Shown here piece by piece: positions 26,641 through 36,620 of a stretch of 64,000 bases of DNA. The DNA is taken from positions 1 to 64,000 of the forward strand of contig NZ_BAGH01000354.1 in the NCBI RefSeq assembly GCF_000308715.1, given 5' to 3'. A program made the translations under genes and the position numbers. This DNA comes from Nocardia tenerifensis NBRC 101015 (lineage in GTDB: Bacteria; Actinomycetota; Actinomycetes; Mycobacteriales; Mycobacteriaceae). The notes under the pieces are model-generated. The model had not been told where the DNA came from. It worked only from the letters and a program-made list of their open reading frames with translations, and did no database searches. Position 1 is the stretch's first letter. The number at the start of each line of letters is the position of its first letter.

Positions 26641-28248
26641 TCAATCTGTCAGCCGACGGAGCCTGGCGAGAAACCCATCGATTTCCACGAGCTCTGGATC
26701 CTCAGGCCCTCGATAGCGGCTCAGAGCATCGCGCAGCGCCACCGCGGCCTCTTGAGCCTGATGGAACCGTTCCGCTCCGGCTTCCAATCGCATGATCCGT
26801 CGAAGCGCGTCTAGATGGAGATCGATGGCTCTCTGATCATGCATATCGGGCTTCCACCGGACGTAGCTACCAAACGCAGAGATGGCCGCTGTGGACTCGC
26901 CAATCTCCATGCGGCACTGCGCTGCGTAATACCGGCACTCCTGAATCGTCAGGTCGGCGGCATCGTAACGACCATCCCGTGCCGCCCAGACTCGCTCGAA
27001 GAGCGCAGCAGCTTCGCGGAAGGTCCCGCCAAGGTAATGCACATGGGCGAGCGAGAGCGTCAGATCCTCAACCAAAGTGTCATTGCCCCCTCGGGCCAGG
27101 GATTCACCCAGCAAGTCGGCAGCCTGCGCGAACTGCCCCCTCCCGGCGAGCTTCGCCGCACGGTCGACCACCTCGTCGAATTCGTCGTTAGTCAGCGGTC
27201 TGCCCTCGGCACAAGCCGGAGCAGGGTCACAAGTTTCTGCCCGCGGGTGGCGGGTCCAACCCCCGAAGGGGCGGATGATCGGTCGGCAAGGGTCCAGGTC
27301 TCGGCCGTCAAATGCCAACAGCGGCGGGCTATCTGTCGGGGTCCCTTCGCGCGCGTATGGGAGCAACACCTCGTAAACGACCGCCGCTGTGGGCCGCCGT
27401 TCACCTTCCTTCATCAACATGGCCAGCAGTAGTTGCTCAATCGCTTTCGGCGTGTCAGGGCGCAATGCCCTGACAGATGGCGGATCGGTGGTCACATGGT
27501 GCCAGAGATGGGATCGGTCATCTGACGCTACGAAGGGCGTCCTCCCGGTGAGCAGCTCGTAGAGGACACAGGCAAGGGCGTATACGTCCGCGGCCGGGCC
27601 GACTGTGTTAGCAAGGCATTGCTCGGGCGAGATGTACGCAGGGGTCCCGACCGTCATGCCTTCTTGCGTGAGATGAGGGTTGGTTCCTGTGCCGAGGAGC
27701 GCAGCAACTCCAAAGTCGAGCACCTTGACCACACCGCCAGGGGTAAGCATGAGATTCGCCGGTTTGATATCGCGGTGCACAACACCTCGGCTGTGGACCT
27801 CATCCAGCACAGAGGCGATCTGCGTGCCGATTGCTGCCGCCCAAGCGACGGGCAGTGGCTCGTAGTCGTAGTCAGTGTCCGAGATCAATGTCGAGATCTC
27901 GCGTCCTACGAGCAACTGCATAACGACGTAAAGCTGACCAGTCGCTTCATCGACGCCCGCGTCATAAACAGCGGGGACTCCAGGATGGTCATGGAGATCG
28001 GCGGTAGTCCGGACCTCGCGAAGGAACCGCTGACGCCTGGTCTCAAGCGCCTCCTCCTGTCCAACCCGAGGAACAGTCGACTGCTCAACTCGCATAAGCT
28101 TGACCGCGACGCGCCTGTCTAGTCGCTCGTCATATGCCTGCCAGACATCGCCCATGCCCCCGGAGCCGATCGGTTCCTTGAACCGGTAGCGGCCAGCAAG
28201 CATTCTCGCTTGTTTCGCCTCGTCCTGCCCTGGCGTCACGTCCCCCAT
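26641..28248 (-). CDS. Soluble Ser/Thr protein kinase with C-terminal TPR-like repeats
   Basis: A 535-residue kinase. Residues 20-300 hold a complete Hanks-type domain: glycine loop IGSGGMGDVW (27-36), catalytic Lys50 in VAVKLM, HRDIKPAN (158-165), DFG (178-180) and SPEQ (207-210). Residues 365-535 are helical with tandem-repeat character (AKLAGRGQFAQAADLLGESL, FREAAALFERVWAARDG), TPR-like. Unlike most actinobacterial Pkn proteins it has no membrane helix. It starts at ATG 28248 (GAGAGGAAG ribosome site), 44 bp after hsdR, and is the last gene of the restriction-modification operon. Role inferred: signal-dependent control of that system, or an effector, as PglW is in Pgl/BREX type 2. Confidence 0.88.
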   Translation of the reverse strand: MGDVTPGQDEAKQARMLAGRYRFKEPIGSGGMGDVWQAYDERLDRRVAVKLMRVEQSTVPRVGQEEALETRRQRFLREVRTTADLHDHPGVPAVYDAGVDEATGQLYVVMQLLVGREISTLISDTDYDYEPLPVAWAAAIGTQIASVLDEVHSRGVVHRDIKPANLMLTPGGVVKVLDFGVAALLGTGTNPHLTQEGMTVGTPAYISPEQCLANTVGPAADVYALACVLYELLTGRTPFVASDDRSHLWHHVTTDPPSVRALRPDTPKAIEQLLLAMLMKEGERRPTAAVVYEVLLPYAREGTPTDSPPLLAFDGRDLDPCRPIIRPFGGWTRHPRAETCDPAPACAEGRPLTNDEFDEVVDRAAKLAGRGQFAQAADLLGESLARGGNDTLVEDLTLSLAHVHYLGGTFREAAALFERVWAARDGRYDAADLTIQECRYYAAQCRMEIGESTAAISAFGSYVRWKPDMHDQRAIDLHLDALRRIMRLEAGAERFHQAQEAAVALRDALSRYRGPEDPELVEIDGFLARLRRLTD

Positions 28249-28292
28249 CGACTTCCTCTCGGTGCGAGCGATGCGCTGACCGCATGCCAAGG

Positions 28293-31200
28293 TTACGGCG
28301 TAGGAGGCTCCACGACCTGGTGGACGCCACTCTTAAGCTGAGCAACGCGCTCAGCTGTTGCCCTCCGGTCCGCCTCTCGCCGAGCCGGGCGGCGGATGAG
28401 GTTGTAGGACTGTGCCGTCGCAACCTCCTTAAACAGGCGATTGATATTGTCGTCGTCGAAGTAGCGGACCATCAGAGCGTCGTTTGACTGCGCCTGCCTG
28501 ATAACAAAGCCGTCCATATCCTTCGCAAGTTCGCGGCCGTACGTTTCCGAATCCTGGGCCAAAGCCAGCCGGTGCATGTCTGGATCTTCAGCGATGGTCA
28601 CGACGAGCTGCCCGAGCAGGATCTGGTCCGCAGTGGTGAGCCCCGCGCCGTGCTCCTCGTTCAGCTCGTCAATGATTTCCATGAGTGGACGCTCCTGGAC
28701 TTCTTGCGCGGTGCTCGCAGCCTCTGGCACTAGTCCCGGCAGTATCTGTGCACTGGGGGCCCCCAGCTTCAGTTCAGGGGTTCCCGTCTGCTGCACCCGC
28801 AAATGGCTAGGCACGGTCTCCCCAATGTCTGCGGCGGCTGTTCCGGTCCGGCGCGGCAGCCGCCTCAACAGGAATCGTCCGTACTGGAACAGCCGTTCGA
28901 GCTCCGGACTGTCGAAGCCGATGACGTGAGACAGCCAGCCGTAGGCTTTGGTATATGACTCTAGGGCCCGCCGGAATTCCTCGGCCTTGTTCGGCTCCTG
29001 GGCAACTAGCACGTTGAAGCGATCTACAGCCGGCGCTGTGTAGTGATACAGCTTCGCATGAGCCGTCCTTACCTGTTCCTCGCTGGCCCGGCCGTCGTCG
29101 AGAGCTTCAAAGTACGCCTTGACAAGAGCATCCATTTCCGACTCGACGAGCAGCTGGTAAGCCATGACCTCGTCGTGTCTGTCAAAGAGAAGGTTGGGAT
29201 CGGTGAGCGGGGTCAGGGATGCTCCGTAGTACTTCTTGAATGCATCAAGGATGACGTCAGACTTATTGGCAAAGTCCAGGACGAAAAGGTCCTCCTGAGA
29301 CTTGAGCGGATGGGTGCGGTTCAGGCGGGACAGCGTCTGCACTGCGGCAACGCCAGCCAAGGGCTTATCGACGTACATAGTTGTCAAGAGCGGCTGGTCG
29401 AAACCGGTTTGGTACTTCTCGGCCACAACCAGGATTCGGTACTCCCGTTTAGGCAGAATTGAAGTGCTTGGATCGTCTGCGCGTACATAGCCGAACCGAT
29501 CGGGCAACTCTTTCTCCGTAAAGCCGTTGAGCTTGGGTTCGGTGTACTCAAGGTCGTCTATCTTGACGGTGCCGGAGAACGCTACGAGAGTCCCATAATC
29601 GGTCAGACCGCGCTCCTCGATATGGCTGCGGATTGCCTGGTAGAGACGGACAGCATGTTCACGGCTGGGCGTTACCACCATAGCCTTGGCTCGCCCGCCG
29701 AGCTTGGCCGCAGTGTGAGATTGAAAATGGTCCACGATGACCTTTGCGCGCGAGGCCATCGAGGCGTCTGACAACAGGGTGGCACGCACCAGCTTGGCAC
29801 GGGCCTTGCGCGGGTCCACCTGCCGCTCGGCCTCCTCCGCCGCCGCCCGCTGCAGTTTGAAGTAAGTGGCCCAGGTGGCGTAGGTCCCCAAGACATCGAG
29901 AATGAACCCCTCCTCGATGGCCTGATGCATCGAGTAAACGTGGAACGGTCCGTACTCTTCGCTGTCGGGAATCGGGACACCGAAAAGATGCAGCGTCTTG
30001 GGCTTAGGGGTGGCAGTGAACGCAAAGAACGACATGTTCGGCTGCTGGCCCCGCGCCAGTGCCCCGGAGGTTAGTGGGTCACCGTCCTCGTCGACAGTGT
30101 GTGCACCCAATGCCTTTTTCAACGCCGCCGAGCCATCACCGCCCTGGGAGGAGTGAGCTTCATCGATGATCACTGCATAGCGCAACGTGCCGAGCCCACC
30201 GACCTTCTTCAGGATGAAGGGAAACTTCTGGAGCGTCGTAATCACAATTCGAGCAGTGGATCCTGTCAGTGCCTCCGCGAGCTGCGTGGAGTCCTCGTCG
30301 ATTCGCTGCACCACGCCAGGGGTGTGGGTGAACTGGTAAATCGTGTCCTGCAGTTGCTTGTCCAGAACGCGACGGTCGGTAATTACGATAACCTTGTCGA
30401 ATACTGGCTCGTTGGCGCCTAGTCCTTTAGCTCGGGCCGTTACTCCGAGCTGTGCCGAATCTTCGGGGGTATGCAGCGAGGAGAGGCGGTGTGCCAGCCA
30501 GGCAATAGTGTTGGACTTACCGGAACCTGCCGAGTGTTGAATTAGGTAGTTCTCTCCCGCACCGTGTTGAGCCGCGTGTGTGATGAGCTCCCGCACAGCG
30601 TGCCATTGGTGGAATCGAGGGAAGATCAGCGGCTGGGTGTGTGCGCTGCCCGGACGGTGCGAGGGTGACTTACCAGCCTTCGCCTGTGCATCTTCGATAT
30701 GGAGAAAGCGCTCCAGCAGCTCCAACCAGGTGTCTCGTGACCAGACTTGTTCCCAGAGGTATGCCACCGGATAGGAGCCGTCGGTCTCGGAACGGGCCGG
30801 GTTACCCGCACCACCAATCTGGCCCGGTCCGCCCGAACCCATGTTGAACGGCAGAAATCGAGTCCTAGTCCCAGCCAGCCGAGTGGTCAGGAACGCGAGC
30901 GTTGGATCGATGGCGAAGTGCACCAGGGTTCGTTTGGCAAAAAAGAGCTCCTTTGGGTCACGATTGCGATATTGACGGATCGCGTCCTCGACGGTTTGTG
31001 GGTGATCAGTTGTGTGGTTCTTCAGCTCAGCGGAGGCCAACGGCAGCCCGTTCAGAAAGAAGGCCAGGTCGACCGATTTGACCGATCGATTCGCCGAGTA
31101 ACGAAACTGCCGTACAAAGGTGAGCCTGTTGGCATTGTATGCGTCGAGCGCTCCGAAAGCCAGGGTGTGCGCGGGCCGGAAGAATGCCAGCTTAAACTTG

Positions 31201-31511
31201 ATCCGCTGGTCCACAACACCATGGCGCAGCAGATCGAGAACACCGCGAGAATCGATCTGCTGCGCAATCCGCTTGGCGAATCGCTGGATCGGATTCTTCT
31301 CGCCGGTCCCGTACTCCGCCTTAAGTCGAAGCCAGGCGTCGTTTTGCGTTGCCTCAAGAAAATATTCGAGCTCAGCGGTTTCGATACCAAGATCGTGGTC
31401 ATAAGCAATGGCCCGACCCGGCGCCCAACCGTGCTCAGCTAGACCGTTCGCGATAGCGAATTCGAAGGCTTCCTCGTCGTCAACGCGGCGCAGATACGGA
31501 ATCGGGGTCAC
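28293..31511 (-). CDS. hsdR: Type I restriction enzyme motor/endonuclease subunit HsdR
   Basis: A 1072-residue protein of usual HsdR length. The N-terminal nuclease shows a PD-(D/E)xK pattern: SVDLAFFLNGLPLASAELKN near residue 145-164 (Asp, then Glu-x-Lys). The SF2 translocase follows: Walker A HSAGSGKSNT near 325, DEAH in VIIDEAHSSQG, FFAFTATPKP and, in the second RecA domain, VVAEKYQTGFDQPLL and TLSRLNRTHP. The C-terminal helical region binds the methylase core. It cuts unmodified DNA at a distance after ATP-driven translocation. It starts at GTG 31511 with a GGAGG site, 41 bp after hsdS. Confidence 0.95.
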   Translation of the reverse strand: MTPIPYLRRVDDEEAFEFAIANGLAEHGWAPGRAIAYDHDLGIETAELEYFLEATQNDAWLRLKAEYGTGEKNPIQRFAKRIAQQIDSRGVLDLLRHGVVDQRIKFKLAFFRPAHTLAFGALDAYNANRLTFVRQFRYSANRSVKSVDLAFFLNGLPLASAELKNHTTDHPQTVEDAIRQYRNRDPKELFFAKRTLVHFAIDPTLAFLTTRLAGTRTRFLPFNMGSGGPGQIGGAGNPARSETDGSYPVAYLWEQVWSRDTWLELLERFLHIEDAQAKAGKSPSHRPGSAHTQPLIFPRFHQWHAVRELITHAAQHGAGENYLIQHSAGSGKSNTIAWLAHRLSSLHTPEDSAQLGVTARAKGLGANEPVFDKVIVITDRRVLDKQLQDTIYQFTHTPGVVQRIDEDSTQLAEALTGSTARIVITTLQKFPFILKKVGGLGTLRYAVIIDEAHSSQGGDGSAALKKALGAHTVDEDGDPLTSGALARGQQPNMSFFAFTATPKPKTLHLFGVPIPDSEEYGPFHVYSMHQAIEEGFILDVLGTYATWATYFKLQRAAAEEAERQVDPRKARAKLVRATLLSDASMASRAKVIVDHFQSHTAAKLGGRAKAMVVTPSREHAVRLYQAIRSHIEERGLTDYGTLVAFSGTVKIDDLEYTEPKLNGFTEKELPDRFGYVRADDPSTSILPKREYRILVVAEKYQTGFDQPLLTTMYVDKPLAGVAAVQTLSRLNRTHPLKSQEDLFVLDFANKSDVILDAFKKYYGASLTPLTDPNLLFDRHDEVMAYQLLVESEMDALVKAYFEALDDGRASEEQVRTAHAKLYHYTAPAVDRFNVLVAQEPNKAEEFRRALESYTKAYGWLSHVIGFDSPELERLFQYGRFLLRRLPRRTGTAAADIGETVPSHLRVQQTGTPELKLGAPSAQILPGLVPEAASTAQEVQERPLMEIIDELNEEHGAGLTTADQILLGQLVVTIAEDPDMHRLALAQDSETYGRELAKDMDGFVIRQAQSNDALMVRYFDDDNINRLFKEVATAQSYNLIRRPARREADRRATAERVAQLKSGVHQVVEPPTP

Positions 31512-31552
31512 GATCGGTGCCTCCTTCAGGCTTCGGGGATTAGCGGCGAGAT

Positions 31553-32815
31553 TTACGCTGTGGCGCGAAGGGCAGTCGTCACGTCAAGTTGACCTGTGAC
31601 GGCAGCAGTAATCAGCGTCTGTCGACGCTCTGCGAGGAGATCCAGCTGATGACGAATTGCGTTCGCCGCTCGATCCGTAGCCGAAGCGCACCGCTTGGCC
31701 TCTCGAATAAAAGACTCCTGTTGCTCTTCATCCGCCACAGGAATCAGCCACTCTCGAATATCTTCGCCGCGCAGTTTTACCATGGATTGCGATGATCCGC
31801 GTGCAATAGATTCAATCAGGGTCCTAATACGGCCACTCAATGCGATCTGGGCCACATACTCGGAGCTGAGTCGAGAATCAAGAGTGATACGATAAATCAG
31901 ATCAGGAAGCAGCAGGCCCTTAATATCACCGGACGCTACCGCGACATCACCCACTAGCTGCGGAGTATTTGCGCGAGTCACCAGCAAATCTCCCTGCCTG
32001 ATCTCATGCTCAGAATTCGGCTTCATATCGGATGGTAGCCGCTTGTTTTCCTCTGCGTTGAAGCGCCCGCGCTTGATAGAGCTAAGCTTCAGCACTGCCC
32101 ATTCGGTGCCATCGCGCGGATATGACTCGCACTGTGGGCTCGCCCCCTGGTCAATTCGAGTTATGAACCGACGCAGTGGGACTTCGCCAAACTTCTGGGC
32201 CAAGCCGTCAACAAGACTGTCCCTCACAGCCATCTCACGTTCTGCCAGTAGCGCCAGCGCCTCCCGCCGTAGGGTAGCCAACTTATCAATTCGGGCGGTT
32301 TCAGCATCGATGAAATCTGCGATTCGGCGCTGAGACTCGATCTCCGGAACAGGGATCTCAAGACGACCAACTTGTTCAAAATTGAGCCCATCACGATTCC
32401 CCCCCACCTGCATTGATAGAATCTGACCCTGAGAAGGGTGCGACGCCAAAGCGTAAGAAAGAAATTTTGAATCAACAATTTCACTCGGGCGTATGATGCA
32501 CACATGCTGGTTAACGTTCGCCTCCCCGAGCCCCTCAGGGAAATTCGTGACACGACCGAGAGAGGCTCCCGTGATGTTCAACAGGACATCCCCTGGCATC
32601 ACTCGCGTTCCACGCATTTCACAATGGACGTCTTCGTCAATATATGCGACATCATTCAAGCGAAGACCGTCGAAATGGATGTTCTGACTACGCAGGAATA
32701 TAACGCCCGAATCCTGGTAGGTCTCGGCGCCGCCCGACGGAGTCTTGCCGCTTCCGATCTTTGTTGTCAGCAGCTTCAAACGCCGGGTGCCCCAGATCGA
32801 ATGAGCGATCGTCAT
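31553..32815 (-). CDS. hsdS: Type I DNA specificity subunit HsdS
   Basis: A 420-residue protein with two target-recognition domains (about 1-155 and 215-360) separated and followed by conserved helical spacers: RRIADFIDAETARIDKLATLRREAL near 163-187 and the C-terminal helix ending HQLDLLAERRQTLITAAVTGQ. It sets the recognition sequence of the methylase and restriction complexes. The start overlaps the hsdM stop by four bases. The recognition domains are visibly AT-richer than neighbours, as expected for frequently exchanged parts. The site recognised cannot be read from sequence. Confidence 0.94.
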   Translation of the reverse strand: MTIAHSIWGTRRLKLLTTKIGSGKTPSGGAETYQDSGVIFLRSQNIHFDGLRLNDVAYIDEDVHCEMRGTRVMPGDVLLNITGASLGRVTNFPEGLGEANVNQHVCIIRPSEIVDSKFLSYALASHPSQGQILSMQVGGNRDGLNFEQVGRLEIPVPEIESQRRIADFIDAETARIDKLATLRREALALLAEREMAVRDSLVDGLAQKFGEVPLRRFITRIDQGASPQCESYPRDGTEWAVLKLSSIKRGRFNAEENKRLPSDMKPNSEHEIRQGDLLVTRANTPQLVGDVAVASGDIKGLLLPDLIYRITLDSRLSSEYVAQIALSGRIRTLIESIARGSSQSMVKLRGEDIREWLIPVADEEQQESFIREAKRCASATDRAANAIRHQLDLLAERRQTLITAAVTGQLDVTTALRATA

Positions 32816-34878
32816 GCAGTCACCTCACCAAGCAGCATCTGGATCTCATCCTCAAGCGAATTCAACTCCAAATCAATTTCCACAAGCGGGCGGGGTGGTT
32901 CGTAAACGTAAAAGTGACGGGTAAACGGGATCTCATATCCGATCTTGTAGCGTTCGGTCAGCTTAGTCTTCGGGTTCTTGAGTTCAGCGATCCACGCATC
33001 GTTGGCATGCGGTTTAACCTCAGTCTCCAGATATTCGTCAATGTCTCGCTCCAGAGGGACGTTCTCCGCATCGCGCAGGTCAGGGTCATGCTCAGGCTGC
33101 TTGCCTTTCACGTACTGCACTTCACCTTTAGCATCGCGAACACCCACAGCATCTCGCAGCGCCTTCTGAAAAGAGGATGATGAGGGCCAAAGTAGACCGG
33201 ATGCAGTGACAGCCTGATGCAGGGCATCCCATGCTTTTGCTTTCGTCGGCCACGTTTGACCGATCAGCGGTTCGAGCGCAGCCGTAAATTCTCGCCTTCG
33301 CATAACCAATTCTTGTCGGTCGGTCGTCTTGTCGCCAAGGATTTTTCCAAGGGCGGCAGACTCGGCCAGCTCAGCCAAGGTATCCTCAGTAACCTCGAAA
33401 CGAAGCTTGAGAGGGCGATCGATAACGATGCGCTTGTAGCCGTACTCCTCGTTGCGGAATATCTTTATCTTCGCGTTATCAGGATGATTTTCGTCCGCTG
33501 CGATATGCTCCGCGTCGCGATACATCGCACAGATATGGCGAATCTGCTCCTCCGAAATCTCCTTTCGCTTCTCGCCAAGGGATTTCCGGCGCCTAACCCA
33601 TTCGCCCCGGGCATCGAGAAGAATAACCTTACCCTTGCGTTGTTTGGTCTTGCGGTTGGAGAGGATCCAGATATACGTAACGATTCCGGTGTTGTAGAAG
33701 AGCTGGTCTGGCAGGCCAACGATCGCCTCCAGGTAATCATGTTCTAGGATCCAGCGTCGGATCTCGGACTCTCCAGAGCCGGCGCCACCGGAGAACAAAG
33801 GGGAGCCGTTGAAGACAACAGCGATACGCGAGCCCCCGTCCAACTCGCCTTTTTCGTTCCTGGTCACTGGCTTCATCTTGTGTAGCATGTGCTGGAGGAA
33901 GAGGAATGATCCGTCGTTAATACGCGGGAGGCCAGCACCGAAGCGTCCGGCATCGCCTTTCTGCTTATATTCATCCCTAACCGCATCCTCCGACTTCGTC
34001 CACTCGACCCCGAAGGGCGGATTGGCCAGCATGTATGTGAACTTGGCGCCGTCGAACCAATCGCTGGTGAATGAATTACCGAAGCGGATGTTGTCCGCTA
34101 CATGCCCTTTCAACAGCAAGTCTGAGCGGCAAATAGCGTACGACTCGGCGTTTATTTCCTGCCCGTGAAGGTTGACTCGGGTACTGGGATTAATCTTCTT
34201 TATGTGCTCGTCGGCTGCAGCGAGCATGCCGCCGGTGCCACAGGCTGGATCAAGAATGTCGGCAACCTGCCCGGGGCGGACGAACGCCGCATCGTCGGGC
34301 CCCAGCAGCAATTCGACCATCAGTTCGACGACCTCACGCGGAGTGAAGTGCTCACCAGCGGTCTCGTTCGACGCGTCCGCGAACTTGCGGATGAGTTCCT
34401 CGAATACATAGCCCATATCGTGATTGCTGACTCGCTGCGGGCTTAGATCTATCTCAGAGAACTTTTGCACGACCTGGTAGAGCAGACCGGCGTCGTTCAG
34501 ACGTTCGATCTGGATGTGGAAATCGTAGCGGTCGATGATCTCGGTGGCTTCGGGGGAGAAACCCCGGATGAAGTCCTTGAGGTTGAGATAGACGTTCTTG
34601 TCATCGTTACCGATGGTTCGAAAGTCTTGCTTTGACACGTTATAGAAGGGCAAGTCGGCTACGCCGCGGAGTAGTTTGTGCGGGCGTTCCCCCGGATACG
34701 ACTCAGCACGATCCCGCACTGCCTGGCGCGTGCCCTTCTCCTCCAATACGCAATCAAGCCGACGAAGCACAGTGAGCGGCAGTATGACCTTCGCGTACTC
34801 GGAGCGCTTGTAGTCCCCGCGCAGCTTGTCGGCGATCGACCAGATAAAGTCGGCCAACTCCTGATTGGTCTTCCTCAC
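32812..34878 (-). CDS. hsdM: Type I DNA adenine methyltransferase subunit HsdM
   Basis: A 688-residue N6-adenine methyltransferase. It has the HsdM N-terminal helical domain (NQELADFIWSIADKLRGDYK), motif I DPACGTGGMLAA near residue 211 for S-adenosylmethionine and motif IV NPPFGVEW near 288 for catalysis, all intact. The long C-terminal part after residue 490 (REFTAALEPLIGQTWP onward) is typical of the larger HsdM subclass. The start GTG overlaps the stop of the upstream methylase-like gene (GTGA), so all methylase and specificity genes are translationally linked. Confidence 0.95.
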   Translation of the reverse strand: MRKTNQELADFIWSIADKLRGDYKRSEYAKVILPLTVLRRLDCVLEEKGTRQAVRDRAESYPGERPHKLLRGVADLPFYNVSKQDFRTIGNDDKNVYLNLKDFIRGFSPEATEIIDRYDFHIQIERLNDAGLLYQVVQKFSEIDLSPQRVSNHDMGYVFEELIRKFADASNETAGEHFTPREVVELMVELLLGPDDAAFVRPGQVADILDPACGTGGMLAAADEHIKKINPSTRVNLHGQEINAESYAICRSDLLLKGHVADNIRFGNSFTSDWFDGAKFTYMLANPPFGVEWTKSEDAVRDEYKQKGDAGRFGAGLPRINDGSFLFLQHMLHKMKPVTRNEKGELDGGSRIAVVFNGSPLFSGGAGSGESEIRRWILEHDYLEAIVGLPDQLFYNTGIVTYIWILSNRKTKQRKGKVILLDARGEWVRRRKSLGEKRKEISEEQIRHICAMYRDAEHIAADENHPDNAKIKIFRNEEYGYKRIVIDRPLKLRFEVTEDTLAELAESAALGKILGDKTTDRQELVMRRREFTAALEPLIGQTWPTKAKAWDALHQAVTASGLLWPSSSSFQKALRDAVGVRDAKGEVQYVKGKQPEHDPDLRDAENVPLERDIDEYLETEVKPHANDAWIAELKNPKTKLTERYKIGYEIPFTRHFYVYEPPRPLVEIDLELNSLEDEIQMLLGEVTA

Positions 34879-36542
34879 TTGCCACCTTCCAGTGTCGTGT
34901 CCGGCGCGAGCGCGCCGTTAGTTAGTCCGTCGTAGGCCAGCCGGGCAGCCTGGTCGGCTATTTTGGCTATCTCTTTGATCCCCCGCTCGAACTCATCCAA
35001 TCCGCGGAAGACCGCGCCATACAGGCGCTGTTGTTCGATGTCCATCTGTGGCAGCTGAGCACCACGCAAGTCCATGCGGTGAGTTCCAGTGATCGAGGTG
35101 TTGCGGCGGATATTTCCAGCGCTGCGTAGAAACCCGCGCAGATAGTCGGTGTCGAGTTGATCGCTGGTCGAGATCGCCTCCTGCCCTTTGAGGTCTACCA
35201 GTCCCGCTTGGATGAGGTCGCTGACGTTCACGACTGCCGACTCGTCTATCGTCCCCGTGCCTGGGCCAGCGGGCAGGGTTGGGAGCAGCGAGACAAGTTC
35301 ACGTAACTGCCGTTCAAGAGCTCGGCGTAGCGCTGCGTACTCTGCCGGGTAATCAGGCTTGACTGCAACGACATACGTGCTTGGGCTCAGATCAACTTCG
35401 TCGCGGAGTAGATCTATCAGAGGTACATCCGTGACTTGCTCCGGCGCCGGATCGAGAGAGCAGTCTGGGTCATTTGCTGTGAGGTCGACCATCCGTACGA
35501 AGCGGACTTCTTCGCCCTGCGTGGCAGGGCGGCGGAGTTCCCACAGCAGTGTAGGCAGGTTGTGGTTGGACGCGAAGCCAGCAGGTAACGCGACAACCGA
35601 CACGAGGAGACCTCGCCGAACGAGCTCAGTGCGGACTCGGCGGCCACTTCGGCGATAGGCGGCAGATGGCGGCAATGCGATCAGTGTGCGGCCACCCGGA
35701 GCGGTGTGGAAATAGCAGTGCTGAAGCCAAGCGAGGTCGCTTTCAGCACGCGGTGGCACGCCGAGTTCCCAGCGTGGGTCAAGCAGTAGATCCTCGCGCC
35801 CCCAGTCGGATTGGCCCAACGGCGGATTACATACAACGAGTTGGGCTCGCATATCTTGGATACCGTCGTCTCGCAGTGAGTCTCCGGTCTTGAATCGAGA
35901 TGGGGGACCGTCGGCAAAGCCGAGGCGCAGTTCCGCCAGGCGCACAAGGGCCGGGTTGACGTCTTGACCAGCAATCTGGGTTGTGCGATCGCCTGTTACA
36001 GCGAGCAGTACGGAGCCGATGCCACAGGAAGGGTCGTACACCGAACCGTCCACTGTGCCAGCGAAGTTCGCAAAAGCACGAACAAGTCTCGGCGGCGAGA
36101 CGGCATGGGCGCCGGCCCGGCTGACTGACGCAACGTATCGACTAATCAGATCCTCGAAGAGATGTGGTGCCGACCGCTCATCAAGGAGTTGCTCTACGGT
36201 GCTGGACAACTCGTCCGGCAGCACCCCGGATTCAATTCCGCCTCCGCTAAGTGCAGACCCGATCCTGACAAGTGCGCCGGTCATGTCGTCGCCATACGCG
36301 GACCTCAGAGACTGCCAGAGGGCAACTTCCGGTGAGGTGCCACGCCCCTTCCGCTGGCCAGCGAGCCACTTCTCGACCTCAGAGAGCGGGAAAAGTGGGC
36401 CCGTTGCGACCCCGCTCACGGGTGCGGGGAAGTCCTCATACCGTCGTCGCCAGTTTGCGACGGCGGCCCTGGTCACACCTGCAAGTCGAGCGATCTGCGC
36501 AGATGTGATCACGGGCGCTGAAGCAATTTCCTCTTCAGACAT
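34875..36542 (-). CDS. HTH plus N6-DNA-methylase-like protein, first gene of the R-M operon
   Basis: A 555-residue protein. Residues 10-60 form a MerR/HTH-like DNA-binding segment (ITSAQIARLAGVTRAAVANWRRR). Residues 125-400 are an HsdM-like methylase fold: motif I YDPSCGIGSVLLA (169-181) is good, but motif IV reads NPPLG (239-243), with Leu where the adenine-stacking aromatic residue normally stands, so activity may be reduced or lost. A C-terminal region with a coiled pattern (QQRLYGAVFRGLDEFERGI) resembles an HsdS spacer helix. It could be a second modification subunit, a regulator of the operon, or both. The ATG at 36542 follows a close promoter. Confidence 0.82.
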   Translation of the reverse strand: MSEEEIASAPVITSAQIARLAGVTRAAVANWRRRYEDFPAPVSGVATGPLFPLSEVEKWLAGQRKGRGTSPEVALWQSLRSAYGDDMTGALVRIGSALSGGGIESGVLPDELSSTVEQLLDERSAPHLFEDLISRYVASVSRAGAHAVSPPRLVRAFANFAGTVDGSVYDPSCGIGSVLLAVTGDRTTQIAGQDVNPALVRLAELRLGFADGPPSRFKTGDSLRDDGIQDMRAQLVVCNPPLGQSDWGREDLLLDPRWELGVPPRAESDLAWLQHCYFHTAPGGRTLIALPPSAAYRRSGRRVRTELVRRGLLVSVVALPAGFASNHNLPTLLWELRRPATQGEEVRFVRMVDLTANDPDCSLDPAPEQVTDVPLIDLLRDEVDLSPSTYVVAVKPDYPAEYAALRRALERQLRELVSLLPTLPAGPGTGTIDESAVVNVSDLIQAGLVDLKGQEAISTSDQLDTDYLRGFLRSAGNIRRNTSITGTHRMDLRGAQLPQMDIEQQRLYGAVFRGLDEFERGIKEIAKIADQAARLAYDGLTNGALAPDTTLEGGK

Positions 36543-36549
36543 GGGAGCT

Positions 36550-36578
36550 AGAGTACACGCCCTGCTCCAGGACGTAAA
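36550..36578 (-). promoter_or_regulatory. Promoter of the R-M/kinase operon, probably leaderless
   Basis: On the minus strand TTTACG (36578-36573), a 17-base spacer, then TACTCT (36555-36550). The -10 box ends only seven bases before the ATG at 36542, so the transcript should begin at or within a few bases of the start codon. No ribosome site fits in between, which agrees with leaderless translation, common in actinobacteria. Confidence 0.45.
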
Positions 36579-36590
36579 TCTGTGAACCCG

Positions 36591-36620
36591 TTGACGGCGC
36601 TAACGGATATCTGCCAAGAT
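36591..36620 (+). promoter_or_regulatory. Divergent promoter of the DUF6119-type gene
   Basis: TTGACG at 36591-36596, an 18-base spacer and CAAGAT at 36615-36620, a good match to housekeeping sigma promoters of actinobacteria. It points toward the gene at 36741, leaving a leader of about 110 nt. Its -35 box is 13 bp from the -35 box of the oppositely directed operon promoter, so one bound protein could affect both. Confidence 0.45.
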
